This document shows, in pieces, positions 40,348 to 49,890 of a stretch of DNA of 64,000 bases. Position numbers and translations under genes: made by a program. The DNA is from Eubacterium sp. (GTDB lineage: Bacteria; Bacillota; Clostridia; Lachnospirales; Lachnospiraceae), in the NCBI GenBank assembly GCA_021769425.1, contig JAETSX010000031.1, positions 1 through 64,000 on the forward strand, written 5' to 3'. Within the stretch, counting starts at the first letter, position 1. Each line of letters begins with the position of its first letter. Below the pieces are notes generated by a model that had not been told where the DNA came from, ran no database searches, and worked only from the letters and a program-made list of their open reading frames with translations.

Positions 40348-40382
40348 AAATCATTTAGCAAATAAGTATGCTCTTGAGTATA
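40348..40382 (-). repeat. Half copy (B) of 92-bp palindromic repeat
   Basis: aaatcatttagcaaataagtatgctcttgagtata. Confidence 0.75.
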
Positions 40383-40416
40383 ACATGTTTCAGAGCAGAA
40401 AGGAAAGTGAAAGTTT

Positions 40417-42024
40417 ATGCAGACATTATATTATAACGGGGATATCATTACCATGCGAAAGGAAGAAGATGCGCCTGAGGCAGTTCTTGTGTCCGAAGGC
40501 CGGATTGCCTGTGTGGGAACCCTGAAAGAAGCAGAACAGTTATGCACGCCGGAAACAGAACGGGTGGATTTGCAGGGGAGGACCCTGATGCCTTCGTTTA
40601 TTGACGCCCACGGGCACATCACTATGCTGGCTCAGTACACGGATTTTGCAAATCTTGGCAAATGTACCGATTTTCAGCAGGTGACGGAAACGCTTCAGGC
40701 ATATAAGAAGGAAAAGGACATCCGGGACGGCGTTTTGATGGCCTATGGCTATGATCATAATTTTCTGGCAGAGCAGGAGCATCCCACAAAAGCAGTTCTT
40801 GATCGGGTATCCAATGAGATTCCAATCTGCATTCTCCATACGTCCGGGCACATGTGCGTGGCAAACAGCACGCTTTTGGGGGAATGCGGCATTACGAAAG
40901 ACACTCCTGACCCGGAAGGCGGGAAATTCGGCAGGGATGAAAATGGGGAACCCAACGGATATATCGAAGAGGTTCCGGCTATGACAAAGGTTCTGCTGTT
41001 TATGTTTTCCAGGGTAAAAGCAGATTTTGGGAAACAGATGGAACTTGCGCAGGAAACTTATTTAAAATATGGAATTACAACGGTTCAGGATGGCGCAGCC
41101 AACCAATCAGCCTTTCAAAGACTTGCAGAAGTTGCAAAAGAGGGAGGATTTTGCCTGGATGTGATTGCCTATCTGCTGGCGGATGAGGCAGAACAGACGG
41201 CTCAAGCCTATCCGGCATATGGGAACCGCTATTGCAATCATTTGAAAATAGGCGGTGAGAAAATCATTCTGGATGGATCTCCTCAGGGCCGCTCTGCCTG
41301 GCTGTCAAAGCCCTATGAAGGGGAAGAGACTTACTGCGGATATCCGGCCTGCACCGATGAACAGGTAAAACAGTGGGTGAAAAATTCCATCAAAGCCGGA
41401 CGGCAGCTATTGGCCCATTGCAACGGTGATGCGGCGTCCCAGCAATATTTAGACGCATTTTCCGAAGCAGCTTCAGAATCGCCGGAAAATCCGGAACGGA
41501 TACGTGCCCTTCGTCCGGTGATGATTCACTGCCAGACTCTTCGGGAGGATCAGATGGGAGAGATGGCTCGTCTGGGCATGATTCCTTCTATTTTTGTGGC
41601 TCATACATGGTACTGGGGAGATGTGCACCTGAAAAATCTCGGTCCGGTGCGGGGAAATCATATCAGCCCTGTGAAATCGGCTTTGGATCATGGGCTTTTT
41701 TATAATTTTCATCAGGATCCCCCGGTGGTGGAACCGGATATGCTTCACACGGTTTGGTGTGCGGTGAACCGGATTACAAGAGGCGGACAGCCCATCGGTC
41801 AGGAGCAGTGCGTCAGTGTATTTGAGGCATTGAAAGGCATTACCATTCACGGCGCCTATGCTTATCATGAAGAAGATCAGAAAGGAACCTTAGAAGTTGG
41901 AAAACTTGCGGATCTTGTGGTACTTGACCAGAATCCGCTGAAAATAGATAAGATGCAGATTCGGGACATTCAGGTGTTGGAGACAGTGAAGGAAGGGAAG
42001 ACCCTTTATCGGAAAGCGGAATAG
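40417..42024 (+). CDS. Amidohydrolase family protein (YtcJ-like)
   Basis: 'LQGRTLMPSFIDAHGHITML...YGYDHNFL...GTLEVGKLADLVVLDQNP'. Confidence 0.9.
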   Translation: MQTLYYNGDIITMRKEEDAPEAVLVSEGRIACVGTLKEAEQLCTPETERVDLQGRTLMPSFIDAHGHITMLAQYTDFANLGKCTDFQQVTETLQAYKKEKDIRDGVLMAYGYDHNFLAEQEHPTKAVLDRVSNEIPICILHTSGHMCVANSTLLGECGITKDTPDPEGGKFGRDENGEPNGYIEEVPAMTKVLLFMFSRVKADFGKQMELAQETYLKYGITTVQDGAANQSAFQRLAEVAKEGGFCLDVIAYLLADEAEQTAQAYPAYGNRYCNHLKIGGEKIILDGSPQGRSAWLSKPYEGEETYCGYPACTDEQVKQWVKNSIKAGRQLLAHCNGDAASQQYLDAFSEAASESPENPERIRALRPVMIHCQTLREDQMGEMARLGMIPSIFVAHTWYWGDVHLKNLGPVRGNHISPVKSALDHGLFYNFHQDPPVVEPDMLHTVWCAVNRITRGGQPIGQEQCVSVFEALKGITIHGAYAYHEEDQKGTLEVGKLADLVVLDQNPLKIDKMQIRDIQVLETVKEGKTLYRKAE

Positions 42025-42160
42025 CTGAGTGCTGCAAATTATGGTATCTTAACGGTTCAACCTTCGGCTTCACTGTTACGGAATCTGTCCATTCCAAATG
42101 CTTACGTTCCGCTCCGGTGGACGCTGGACAAGATTGACAAAGAGATGAGATAAGGGGTAT

Positions 42161-42400
42161 AGTAAACTCCCATCATGCTCAGCCTGCCGTCCGGCGGGCC
42201 GCATGGTCATCCATGCTGTGAAAGTCGAAGACTTTCATAGTAAACGCCCATCATGCTCAGCCTGCCGTGCGGCGGGCCGCATGGCCATCCATGCTGTGAA
42301 AGTCGAAGACTTTCATAGTAAACGCCCATCATGCTCAGCCTGCCGTGCGGCGGGCCGCATGGCCATCCATGCTGTGAAAGTCGAAGATTTTCATAGTAAA
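42161..42400 (+). repeat. Tandem array of three 78-bp units
   Basis: Units start at 42161, 42239, 42317. Confidence 0.95.
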
Positions 42401-42476
42401 ATCAAGTCAGGCTGGAGGAGCGAAAAGTGGTGCAGCGTTTTTGTGACATATTACAACAGAAGAAAGAGGGAGACTC

Positions 42477-42950
42477 ATGGAAGATATGAAAGAAGCAATC
42501 CGATTAATGGAAAATCTGTATTCCGTGGAACGGATGGTATCAGTGATGGAAAAGGAGCCCAAGCATTACGGGACAGAAGAATTGCTCTATGCCAATGAAG
42601 TGCATACGCTGAAGACGGTTGCCCAGCAGGAGGGAATCACTCAAAAAGAGCTGACAGATAAGATGTTCCGCACAAAAGGCGCAACTTCTGTCATGATTAG
42701 GAAACTGGAAAAAAAGGGCTTAATTATCAGGAAAGAAGATGAAAAAGATGCCAGGGTATTTCGTCTGTATCTGACGGAAAAGGGAAAACGGGTACATAAA
42801 TGCCATTTGGAATATGATGAAAAAATAATTGGCCGGTGGATGGAGGAACTGGATTTTTCCCGGGAAGAGATAGAGGGAACCAATCAGGTTCTGGAGAAAT
42901 ATATCAGTTATGTTGAAAAATGGCTGGAACGAAAGCCGGGCAGGATGTGA
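42477..42950 (+). CDS. MarR-family transcriptional regulator
   Basis: 'ITQKELTDKMFRTKGATSVMIRKLEKKGLIIRKEDEKDARVFRLYLTEKGK'. Confidence 0.92.
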   Translation: MEDMKEAIRLMENLYSVERMVSVMEKEPKHYGTEELLYANEVHTLKTVAQQEGITQKELTDKMFRTKGATSVMIRKLEKKGLIIRKEDEKDARVFRLYLTEKGKRVHKCHLEYDEKIIGRWMEELDFSREEIEGTNQVLEKYISYVEKWLERKPGRM

Positions 42951-42985
42951 ATATTTTATTGCGCTCATTCAGAGAGATGGTTTTT

Positions 42986-43222
42986 TTACTATGAAAGTCT
43001 TCGACTTCCATAGCATGGATGGCCATGCGGCCCGTCAAACGGCAGGCTGAGCATGATGAGAGTTTACTATGAAAGCCCTTGGCTTCCATAGTAGGATGGC
43101 CATGCGGCCCGTCAAACGGCAGGCTGAGCATGATGTGAGTTTACTATGAAAGCCCTTGGCTTCCATAGTAGGATGGCCATGCGGCCCGTCGCACGACAGG
43201 CTAAGCATGATGGGAGTTTACT
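42986..43222 (-). repeat. Inverted tandem array of three 77/78-bp units
   Basis: Reverse-complement units start at 42986, 43064, 43141. Confidence 0.95.
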
Positions 43223-43282
43223 GTAAAAATGCATTATGGAATGGGAAAGATTTTCATAATCATGCCAGAGAGTCCATAAAAA

Positions 43283-43329
43283 GACAGTAAAATGCAACAC
43301 TTTGTAATAAAGTGTTGCATTTTACTGTC
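43283..43329. repeat. Perfect 21-bp-stem hairpin
   Basis: GACAGTAAAATGCAACACTTT-gtaat-AAAGTGTTGCATTTTACTGTC. Confidence 0.9.
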
Positions 43330-43558
43330 ACATAATATATCGAACCAAACGGAAATTACTTAATAGGGAAAATAAAATTTTTGAAAAGATTTTTTCTGAT
43401 ATTCTTTGAGTATACGATACAGATAGCGAAAGATGAAGGGCTGTTGGATGACCGTATTGTGGCGGAGGTAAGAAAAATCAAGAATGGGAGACAGTGCAGA
43501 TGAATCTGTTGGGATTTGGCATAGAACAAGGAGCATGAAATATATTTTGAGGCAAAGG

Positions 43559-43597
43559 CCCCGGAAATTGATAAAAGAGCAATTTCCGGGGCTTTTT
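43559..43597 (+). terminator. Rho-independent terminator upstream of csrA
   Basis: CCCCGGAAATTG-ataaaagag-CAATTTCCGGGG-CTTTTTG. Confidence 0.85.
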
Positions 43598-43609
43598 GTA
43601 TGCGTTTTC

Positions 43610-43638
43610 ATGCAACACTTTATTACAAACTGTTGCAT
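43610..43638. repeat. Near-palindrome, inverted copy of the 43292-43320 core
   Basis: ATGCAACACTTTATTACAAACTGTTGCAT; reverse complement differs from 43292-43320 at one base. Confidence 0.85.
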
Positions 43639-43729
43639 GTTCCAGATCATAGGAAAAGCAGAACGAAACGGCTCCCTGTGTCAGGGAACTGCCGCAGCAG
43701 AGAAATTGCAGGAAACATGGAGGTTTGGA

Positions 43730-44008
43730 ATGCTAAAGCTGACCATTAAGGCAGGAGAATACCTGCTAATCGGAGATGAAGTCAAGGTAGTCTATACAGG
43801 AGGAAGCGGGGAAAACGCCCATATTCTGGTTGATGCGCCCAGGTCGATGAACATCGCAAGAAGCAGCGCATTGGAAAAGTATGGAAGGGCTGCAGATCCG
43901 GGGAATGAAGTGAAACATTACAGGGACAGGGAACTGTCACCGGAAGCCAAAGAGAAGATCAAGGCGATCCTGATGGAGGAGCGAAAGAAAGCAAGAAAAG
44001 TAAAGTAA
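43730..44008 (+). CDS. csrA: Carbon storage regulator CsrA
   Basis: 'MLKLTIKAGEYLLIGDEVKVVYTGGSGENAHILVDAPRSMNIARSSALEKY'; internal ATG in ORF 43484-44008; next to flagellin. Confidence 0.85.
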   Translation: MLKLTIKAGEYLLIGDEVKVVYTGGSGENAHILVDAPRSMNIARSSALEKYGRAADPGNEVKHYRDRELSPEAKEKIKAILMEERKKARKVK

Positions 44009-44009
44009 A

Positions 44010-44077
44010 CGTTCAGTACGCGTAACCTATCGCACAACAGGTATGGCCATCCTACTATGGAAGTCGGAGGCTTTTAT
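44010..44077 (+). repeat. Degenerate copy of the 78-bp unit
   Basis: cagtacgcgtaacctatcgcacaacaggtatggccatcctactatggaagtcggaggctttt. Confidence 0.6.
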
Positions 44078-44144
44078 AAGGAAATAGGGTAATTCGCCTG
44101 CCTAACCTAGGGGGCTGGCTTATTATAAAATATTAAATCAAACA

Positions 44145-44183
44145 GGCGGGAATGGATTCCTGCCAAAATCAAACACACGGAGG
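44145..44183 (+). promoter_or_regulatory. Predicted CsrA-binding leader of flagellin mRNA
   Basis: Hairpin GGCGGGAA-TGGA-TTCCTGCC (44145-44164) with GGA in the loop, plus ACACGGAGG covering the Shine-Dalgarno. Confidence 0.65.
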
Positions 44184-44191
44184 TAAATATT

Positions 44192-45265
44192 ATGGCAATG
44201 GTAGTACAACACAATATTACAGCAATGAATTCCAACAGAATGTTGGGCGTAACCACAAGTTCACAGGCAAAATCTTCTGAAAAGCTTTCTTCCGGTTATC
44301 AGATTAACCGTGCGGCAGACGATGCTGCAGGACTTACCATTTCAGAGAAAATGAGAAGCCAGGTCCGCGGCCTAAAACGCGCTTCCACAAATGCGCAGGA
44401 CGGCGTTTCTTTAATTCAGACAGCTGAAGGCGCGCTGAATGAAGCTCATTCTATTTTACAGAGAATGAATGAACTGGCAGTGCAGGGTGCGAACGATACC
44501 AATCAGACGATTGATCGTGACGCAATCAATCAGGAGCTTGCTGCGTTGACAGAAGAGTTAGACAGAATTTCTGAGACAACTCAATTCAATAAGCAGGAAC
44601 TGCTGGATGGTTCCTTCCAGGGCAAGAAACTGCATGTTGGCGCAAACACCAATCAGAATATTTCTATTACGATTGGTTCCATGAATGCTACTGCTATTGG
44701 GGTGAAAGATTCTGTTAAAGTACAAAGCGGAGTGACTATTTCAGCTACCAGAACGAGTACAGGCACCAGTGTAACAAGCACTCATATTGCAGTATCTGCT
44801 GGTTGGGCAAACGGAGCGGCATCATTATATTTAGGCGCTGGCACAGCTGGAACGATAGGCGTGGGCAGCATAGGCGCTAGCAGAACATCTTTGTATAGAG
44901 CCAGCGGCGTAAATCTGACTGTAAAAAGTTTAGTAAGTAACCAGAAAGTTTCTATCGGCGGCGCACTGAAAGTAGACAGCTACAGCATTGCAAATGCATC
45001 CCTCAGCAGAATCCAGAACGCAATCAACGAAGTTTCCAAACAGCGTTCCGCACTTGGAGCAATCCAGAACAGATTAGAGCATACCATTGCAAACCTTGAC
45101 AACGTACAGGAAAACACACAGGCTGCAGAATCCCGTATCCGTGATACAGATATGGCTTCTGAAATGGTTGAGTACAGCAAGAATAATATCCTTGCTCAGG
45201 CAGGACAGTCTATGCTTGCTCAGGCAAATCAGTCTACGCAGGGCGTATTGTCTCTCTTACAGTAG
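44192..45265 (+). CDS. hag: Flagellin
   Basis: 'VVQHNITAMNSNRMLGVTTSSQAKSSEKLSSGYQINRAADDAAGLTISEKMRSQVRGL' and conserved C-terminus. Confidence 0.97.
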   Translation: MAMVVQHNITAMNSNRMLGVTTSSQAKSSEKLSSGYQINRAADDAAGLTISEKMRSQVRGLKRASTNAQDGVSLIQTAEGALNEAHSILQRMNELAVQGANDTNQTIDRDAINQELAALTEELDRISETTQFNKQELLDGSFQGKKLHVGANTNQNISITIGSMNATAIGVKDSVKVQSGVTISATRTSTGTSVTSTHIAVSAGWANGAASLYLGAGTAGTIGVGSIGASRTSLYRASGVNLTVKSLVSNQKVSIGGALKVDSYSIANASLSRIQNAINEVSKQRSALGAIQNRLEHTIANLDNVQENTQAAESRIRDTDMASEMVEYSKNNILAQAGQSMLAQANQSTQGVLSLLQ

Positions 45266-45376
45266 TTAAATAGCTGATGTATCAGAAATAGTTTGGGTGA
45301 AACCCGGTCCGGGAGGGGGCAGGTGAGTGAATCATCTGCCCCTTACTTCATTAAAAAACAGGGAGTGCGCAGGAAA

Positions 45377-47239
45377 ATGAACAGAGAGATTTATAAGAAA
45401 AACATGTCTGCATTTCATGCAAGGTATGATTATGTGGCAAAGCAGATAGAGGAAGAAGATTATGAGCTTACGGAAGGATTGTCGGTTTCACTGGAAGACG
45501 GGGATCTGATCAAAGCGGAAAAAAATAAAACGAGTGCTGTGCTGGGCGCCCATTATGATGAGGCAGAACGGGCAGAAAACTGGATCAAAGATATCAAATC
45601 ACTTCCGGAATATTCCACCGTGCTGATTGTGGGATTTGGAAATGCTTTTTATTTGCAAAAACTGCTGCGCGCCACATCGAAGAATTTGAATATTCTGGTT
45701 TATGAGCCTTGTGTGGAAACGCTGCTGAAGACGTTAGAGGAAATTGACATTACAGAGGTATTTGAAAATCGGCCGGTGGCACTGCTTGTAAAAGGCGTCA
45801 ACGATGAGGAATTGATTCCTGTTATGTACAAATGGCTGACCAATGAGACGCTGCCTTTTTTCCGGACGAAAATTTTACCGGGCTATGACAAAATTTTTTT
45901 GCCTGAGATCAAAGAATTTTTAGGTATTGTAAGAAGAACGATAGTAAAGATGAAGACCGATCAGAATACGCTTGCTTTTTTTGGGAATTTTTATGCCCGG
46001 AATGTTATCGGCAATGCAAAACAGATATTGAAAAGCCATACCATTAACCAGCTTTCAGGAATGATTCCCAACGATCGTCCTGCTATCATCATTGCAGCGG
46101 GGCCCTCATTGAAGAAAAATATCAATGACTTGAAGGAAGCGAAAGCCCGTGCGCTTTTGATTGCCGTGGATACTGCGCTGAAACCTCTGATTGCAGCAGG
46201 GATTGTTCCAGATCTGTTTGTAACTGTAGACGGGAATAAGCCGGTGGAACTTTTTGACCAGGAGGAAATATGGGAGATTCCGATGGTGCTGTCGGCGGAT
46301 GTTAACAATGAAGTGGTGCGCAGGCACACCGGGAAAAAAATATTTTATTACAACGGAGAAGAGTTTATCCAGAACTTATATCTGGCCCATAACATTCCCT
46401 GCAGCGGACTTCCTTCCGGCGGTTCTGTCTCTAATTCTGCTTTTACTCTGGCAGAAAAATTAGGGTTTCAGACTATCATATTGGTGGGCCAGGATTTGGC
46501 CTATACCGGTAACCGCTCCCATATGGAAGGCACGTTTTCTGAGGAAGATATTCAGAGAAAACGCATCAATGCCACAGCCATGGTGGAGGACTTGGATGGA
46601 AATATGGTGCCGACACAGCCCAATATGCTGATGTTTCTCCAGTGGTTTGAGGATCAGATGAAAGAAAAGCCGGATCTTAAAGTCATTGACGCCACAGAAG
46701 GCGGGGCCAAGAAAAAGGGAGCTGTGAATATGACGCTGAAAGACGCAGTTCAAAAGGAGTGCCCAAAGGAGAGAGTAGATTATCAGACAATCATTGACGG
46801 GCTTCCCTATGTTTTTGATGAAGAGATGGATCAGAAGAACCGGGAATACCTGTTTGGAACCATGGATGTGATGCAGGAAGGCATGAAGAAAGCAAATCAG
46901 GGGCTGAAACTGTACAGACAGTTGGAACGGCTGTTTCAAAAAGAACAGTTGGATGCAAAAAAGGTGAAAAAACTCGGCAAAAAGCTGGAAAAATTGACGC
47001 ATTATTTTGAACAGAATCCGGTTATGACAGTAGTGATGCGCTCCCTGGCTTCCATCAGCCTTGCGATTTCCCAGGGGATGTATGACTATGAGGAGGATAT
47101 ACATGAGGAGGGAATTATGATTGCACGCCAGGGAATTGTTATGATGACCTGTATCAAAATATCTTTGCGGAATGTAATGCCCATGTTGGAGGATATGCTG
47201 GAAGAACTGCGGGAAGAAACCGGGCAGGAATCAGGATAA
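45377..47239 (+). CDS. Motility-associated factor (Maf)/6-hydroxymethylpterin pyrophosphokinase MptE-like protein (DUF115)
   Basis: 'NDRPAIIIAAGPSLKKNINDLKEAKARALLIAVDTALKPLIAAGIVPDLFVTVDGN'. Confidence 0.88.
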   Translation: MNREIYKKNMSAFHARYDYVAKQIEEEDYELTEGLSVSLEDGDLIKAEKNKTSAVLGAHYDEAERAENWIKDIKSLPEYSTVLIVGFGNAFYLQKLLRATSKNLNILVYEPCVETLLKTLEEIDITEVFENRPVALLVKGVNDEELIPVMYKWLTNETLPFFRTKILPGYDKIFLPEIKEFLGIVRRTIVKMKTDQNTLAFFGNFYARNVIGNAKQILKSHTINQLSGMIPNDRPAIIIAAGPSLKKNINDLKEAKARALLIAVDTALKPLIAAGIVPDLFVTVDGNKPVELFDQEEIWEIPMVLSADVNNEVVRRHTGKKIFYYNGEEFIQNLYLAHNIPCSGLPSGGSVSNSAFTLAEKLGFQTIILVGQDLAYTGNRSHMEGTFSEEDIQRKRINATAMVEDLDGNMVPTQPNMLMFLQWFEDQMKEKPDLKVIDATEGGAKKKGAVNMTLKDAVQKECPKERVDYQTIIDGLPYVFDEEMDQKNREYLFGTMDVMQEGMKKANQGLKLYRQLERLFQKEQLDAKKVKKLGKKLEKLTHYFEQNPVMTVVMRSLASISLAISQGMYDYEEDIHEEGIMIARQGIVMMTCIKISLRNVMPMLEDMLEELREETGQESG

Positions 47240-47273
47240 AGAAACAGAACATTGACAGGCAAAAGGAGAAAAA

Positions 47274-48752
47274 ATGGACTGGGAAGAAATAGAACAGGCG
47301 GCAGCGGTTATGATTGAAGACCTGGACTTGCTGCTGAAGAGGAAAGAAATTGATCGTGCATACCTGATGCTTTTGCAGGATGTATACCGCAAATATGCCG
47401 AAATCGGTCAGATTTTGCTGTCCTGGAACCATCCGGATATCACAGAGATTTTTTTATCCGGGCAGGATGCATTTGAAAAAGTAATGGACGGCGTGGAGCG
47501 TCAAGAGCCGGTTTCGGAGGTTTCGGATCGTCTTTATGAATTTGGGCAGCGGTTGCTGATGCTGCGGCGTTGTCTGTCTATGGAAGAAAAATATTTTATC
47601 ATAATTTATGGCATTAACCGGAAAACGCCCAATTATCTGCATTGCCTTGATTTGACAAAAACCTTTGTTATGGCCTTTGCCGTGAAGGATAAGGCGCCGG
47701 AACTGACAGAATATATGGGAATTCCAGTGATCGATATTGAGCAGGTGCAGAATCTGGAATATGATTACCTGCTTTGCACAGAGGAGCCGGAGGAAGCGGA
47801 TCGATATCCATATGAAAAAATATTAAATCTCCATTCCCATATTGGGACTTTTGTGACCGGCGGATATGAGGTTGCTTATGAGAGGATGAATTTTTACCGG
47901 GACAGGGGACCCTATGACGGCATTGTCACAGGTTTGTCCTATATCCGTCAGGGAATAGATTTAGATTCCATCCATGGTCATTTTTTGAATTTTGCTATCG
48001 GCGGACAGGATATTTTTTACAGTTATCAGATGTTCCGTTACGCCTATGAACATGCAAAAGAACCCGAACGCATCCGGTATGCCATTGTAGGGCTGTCGCC
48101 TTATATTTTTCAGTATGACATGTCAATGACAGACTATAACGCTGTCGTAGCAGAACGTTATTATTCTTTTCTCAGGCGGATGAATCATTTTGCCGGGGCC
48201 TGGCTTTATAAGGGAGCTTACCATTATGCCAAAGACCGCCTGGATCAGATTATGAAAGAAGATTTCGAGGAAATTTACACTACTACGGAGGAAGAGAATT
48301 TCCTGAATTATGAAAGAAATCTGCGCAGCGTCGTTTATGACAGCAGCAGTTTGGATGAAAAGGGCATCCAGGCGGAAAAGATAAGCATTGAGAAAGAATA
48401 TCATAAGAATTACCCGGAAACAGAAGCATTCAATATCCGTACGATGAGAGAATATCTGGATGAACTGAAACAGCGTCAGGTGAAAGCGATTCTTGTAATG
48501 CCTCCTATGACGAAGCTGTATCGGAAATATATGTCATGGGATATGTATCAGGATACCATGAGGATTCTGGCAAAGCTTCAGGAGGAATATGCATTTACTT
48601 TTGTAAATCTTCTGACGGATTTGGAATTAGAAGATAAATATTTCCGTAATTCCTCTCATCTGAACGGTGCAGGGGCGGTGAAGGTGACGGAATACTTGAA
48701 TCAATATATTTCCTTGCATGAGCGCTCTGGATCAGCAGATATGGGCAGGTGA
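47274..48752 (+). CDS. SGNH/DltD-like hydrolase or acyltransferase-type protein
   Basis: 'FAIGGQDIFYSYQMFRYAYEH...VMPPMTKLYRKY...FRNSSHLNGAGAVKV'. Confidence 0.5.
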   Translation: MDWEEIEQAAAVMIEDLDLLLKRKEIDRAYLMLLQDVYRKYAEIGQILLSWNHPDITEIFLSGQDAFEKVMDGVERQEPVSEVSDRLYEFGQRLLMLRRCLSMEEKYFIIIYGINRKTPNYLHCLDLTKTFVMAFAVKDKAPELTEYMGIPVIDIEQVQNLEYDYLLCTEEPEEADRYPYEKILNLHSHIGTFVTGGYEVAYERMNFYRDRGPYDGIVTGLSYIRQGIDLDSIHGHFLNFAIGGQDIFYSYQMFRYAYEHAKEPERIRYAIVGLSPYIFQYDMSMTDYNAVVAERYYSFLRRMNHFAGAWLYKGAYHYAKDRLDQIMKEDFEEIYTTTEEENFLNYERNLRSVVYDSSSLDEKGIQAEKISIEKEYHKNYPETEAFNIRTMREYLDELKQRQVKAILVMPPMTKLYRKYMSWDMYQDTMRILAKLQEEYAFTFVNLLTDLELEDKYFRNSSHLNGAGAVKVTEYLNQYISLHERSGSADMGR

Positions 48753-48756
48753 AAAC

Positions 48757-49716
48757 ATGAATCAGAAAACAGTGGCAATTATCGGAGCAGGCTTTATGGC
48801 AAAAGAATATTATAGGGTTTTGCATGCCATGGGGCATTCTGTTCTGGTGTTGGGCCGGGGAGAGCAGAAGGCAAAAGAGTTTGAAGAGGAATTGGGGGCT
48901 AGAGTGTTTACCGGAGATTATCGGGCTGTACTAAAGGAACAGGAGACAATGCCGGAATATGCCGTTGCGGCTGTCAATATCGGCGGGCTCTGTACGGTGA
49001 CGCAGGAGTTGATGCGGCTTGGCATTCCAAATATCCTGGTGGAAAAACCGGTTGCTTACCGCTGGGAAGATCTTGTGCCGCTGCTTCAGGAACAGAAGAA
49101 AGCGGGAGCAAAGGTCTATGTCGCATATAACCGCCGTTTTTTTGCTTCGGTACAGGAGGCGAGGAAAAGAATCCGGGAAGACGGGGGCGTTACTTCTTTT
49201 CATTTTGAATTCACAGAATGGGCCCATAAAGTTGGTCCTGTAAAACGGCCGGAGGGTGAGAAGGAAGGATGGATTTTTGCCAATTCCACCCATGTGATGG
49301 ATCTGGCGTTTTTCCTGGGAGGGTTCCCAAAGGAAATGAAATCTTATACGGCTGGCGGCCTGGACTGGCATCCAGGCGGAAGCAATTATGCCGGAGCAGG
49401 AATTTCGGAAAGAGATGCATTATTTTCTTATCAGGCAAACTGGCAGGCGCCGGGAAGATGGGCCATAGAAGTTCTCACAACAAAGCGCCGCTATTATTTG
49501 AAGCCTATGGAGACTCTTCAGATACAGGAACTGGGCTCTGTAAAGGCAGAGCCGGCAGAGCTTGCGGCTCCCTGGGAGGAAAGGTATAAACCGGGGCTGT
49601 ATGAAATGGTTAATGCCTTTTTGAATCATCCCCAGGATGACAGGCTGCTGACCTTAGAGGAGCATGCAGGGCATTTTCCGGTATATGAGCAGATTGCCGG
49701 AGCAAGGAAGCGCTGA
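48757..49716 (+). CDS. Gfo/Idh/MocA-family oxidoreductase
   Basis: 'KTVAIIGAGFMAKEYYRVL...PNILVEKPVA'. Confidence 0.85.
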   Translation: MNQKTVAIIGAGFMAKEYYRVLHAMGHSVLVLGRGEQKAKEFEEELGARVFTGDYRAVLKEQETMPEYAVAAVNIGGLCTVTQELMRLGIPNILVEKPVAYRWEDLVPLLQEQKKAGAKVYVAYNRRFFASVQEARKRIREDGGVTSFHFEFTEWAHKVGPVKRPEGEKEGWIFANSTHVMDLAFFLGGFPKEMKSYTAGGLDWHPGGSNYAGAGISERDALFSYQANWQAPGRWAIEVLTTKRRYYLKPMETLQIQELGSVKAEPAELAAPWEERYKPGLYEMVNAFLNHPQDDRLLTLEEHAGHFPVYEQIAGARKR

Positions 49717-49780
49717 GCCGGGATACCTGTAATGTTCTGGAATCAGTGGGAGTTCCGATTGTTTAGATATTACAGAATCC

Positions 49781-49890
49781 GGGAGCAGACAGATGAGAAA
49801 AAGGCAGATTGGAATCCAGGAACAGACAAATGAAAAAAAGGCAGATTGGAATCAGGGAGCAGACAAATGAAAAAAAGGCAGATTGGAATC
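49781..49890 (+). repeat. 37-bp tandem repeat, three copies, each carrying an ATG start
   Basis: Repeat ATGs at 49793, 49830, 49867; (g)ggagcagacaaatgaaaaaaaggcagattggaatc. Confidence 0.93.

Noticed and set aside
40035-40349. ORF with repeated peptide 'SKLPSCLACRATGRMAIHTMEVEDFH'
   Set aside because: The 78-bp repeat is divisible by three and stop-free in this frame, so the ORF is a by-product of the array; no ribosome site, and frames on both strands are open.
42203-42598. ORF with repeated peptide 'SKRPSCSACRAAGRMAIHAVKVEDFH' running into the MarR gene
   Set aside because: Same repeat artefact; it overlaps the MarR start out of frame.
40101-43222. Possible CRISPR array
   Set aside because: Units are contiguous 78-bp tandem copies with no unique spacers, and no cas genes are present.
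43484-43729. N-terminal 82-residue extension of CsrA
   Set aside because: CsrA homology begins exactly at the internal ATG at 43730; the extension crosses a terminator and a palindrome.
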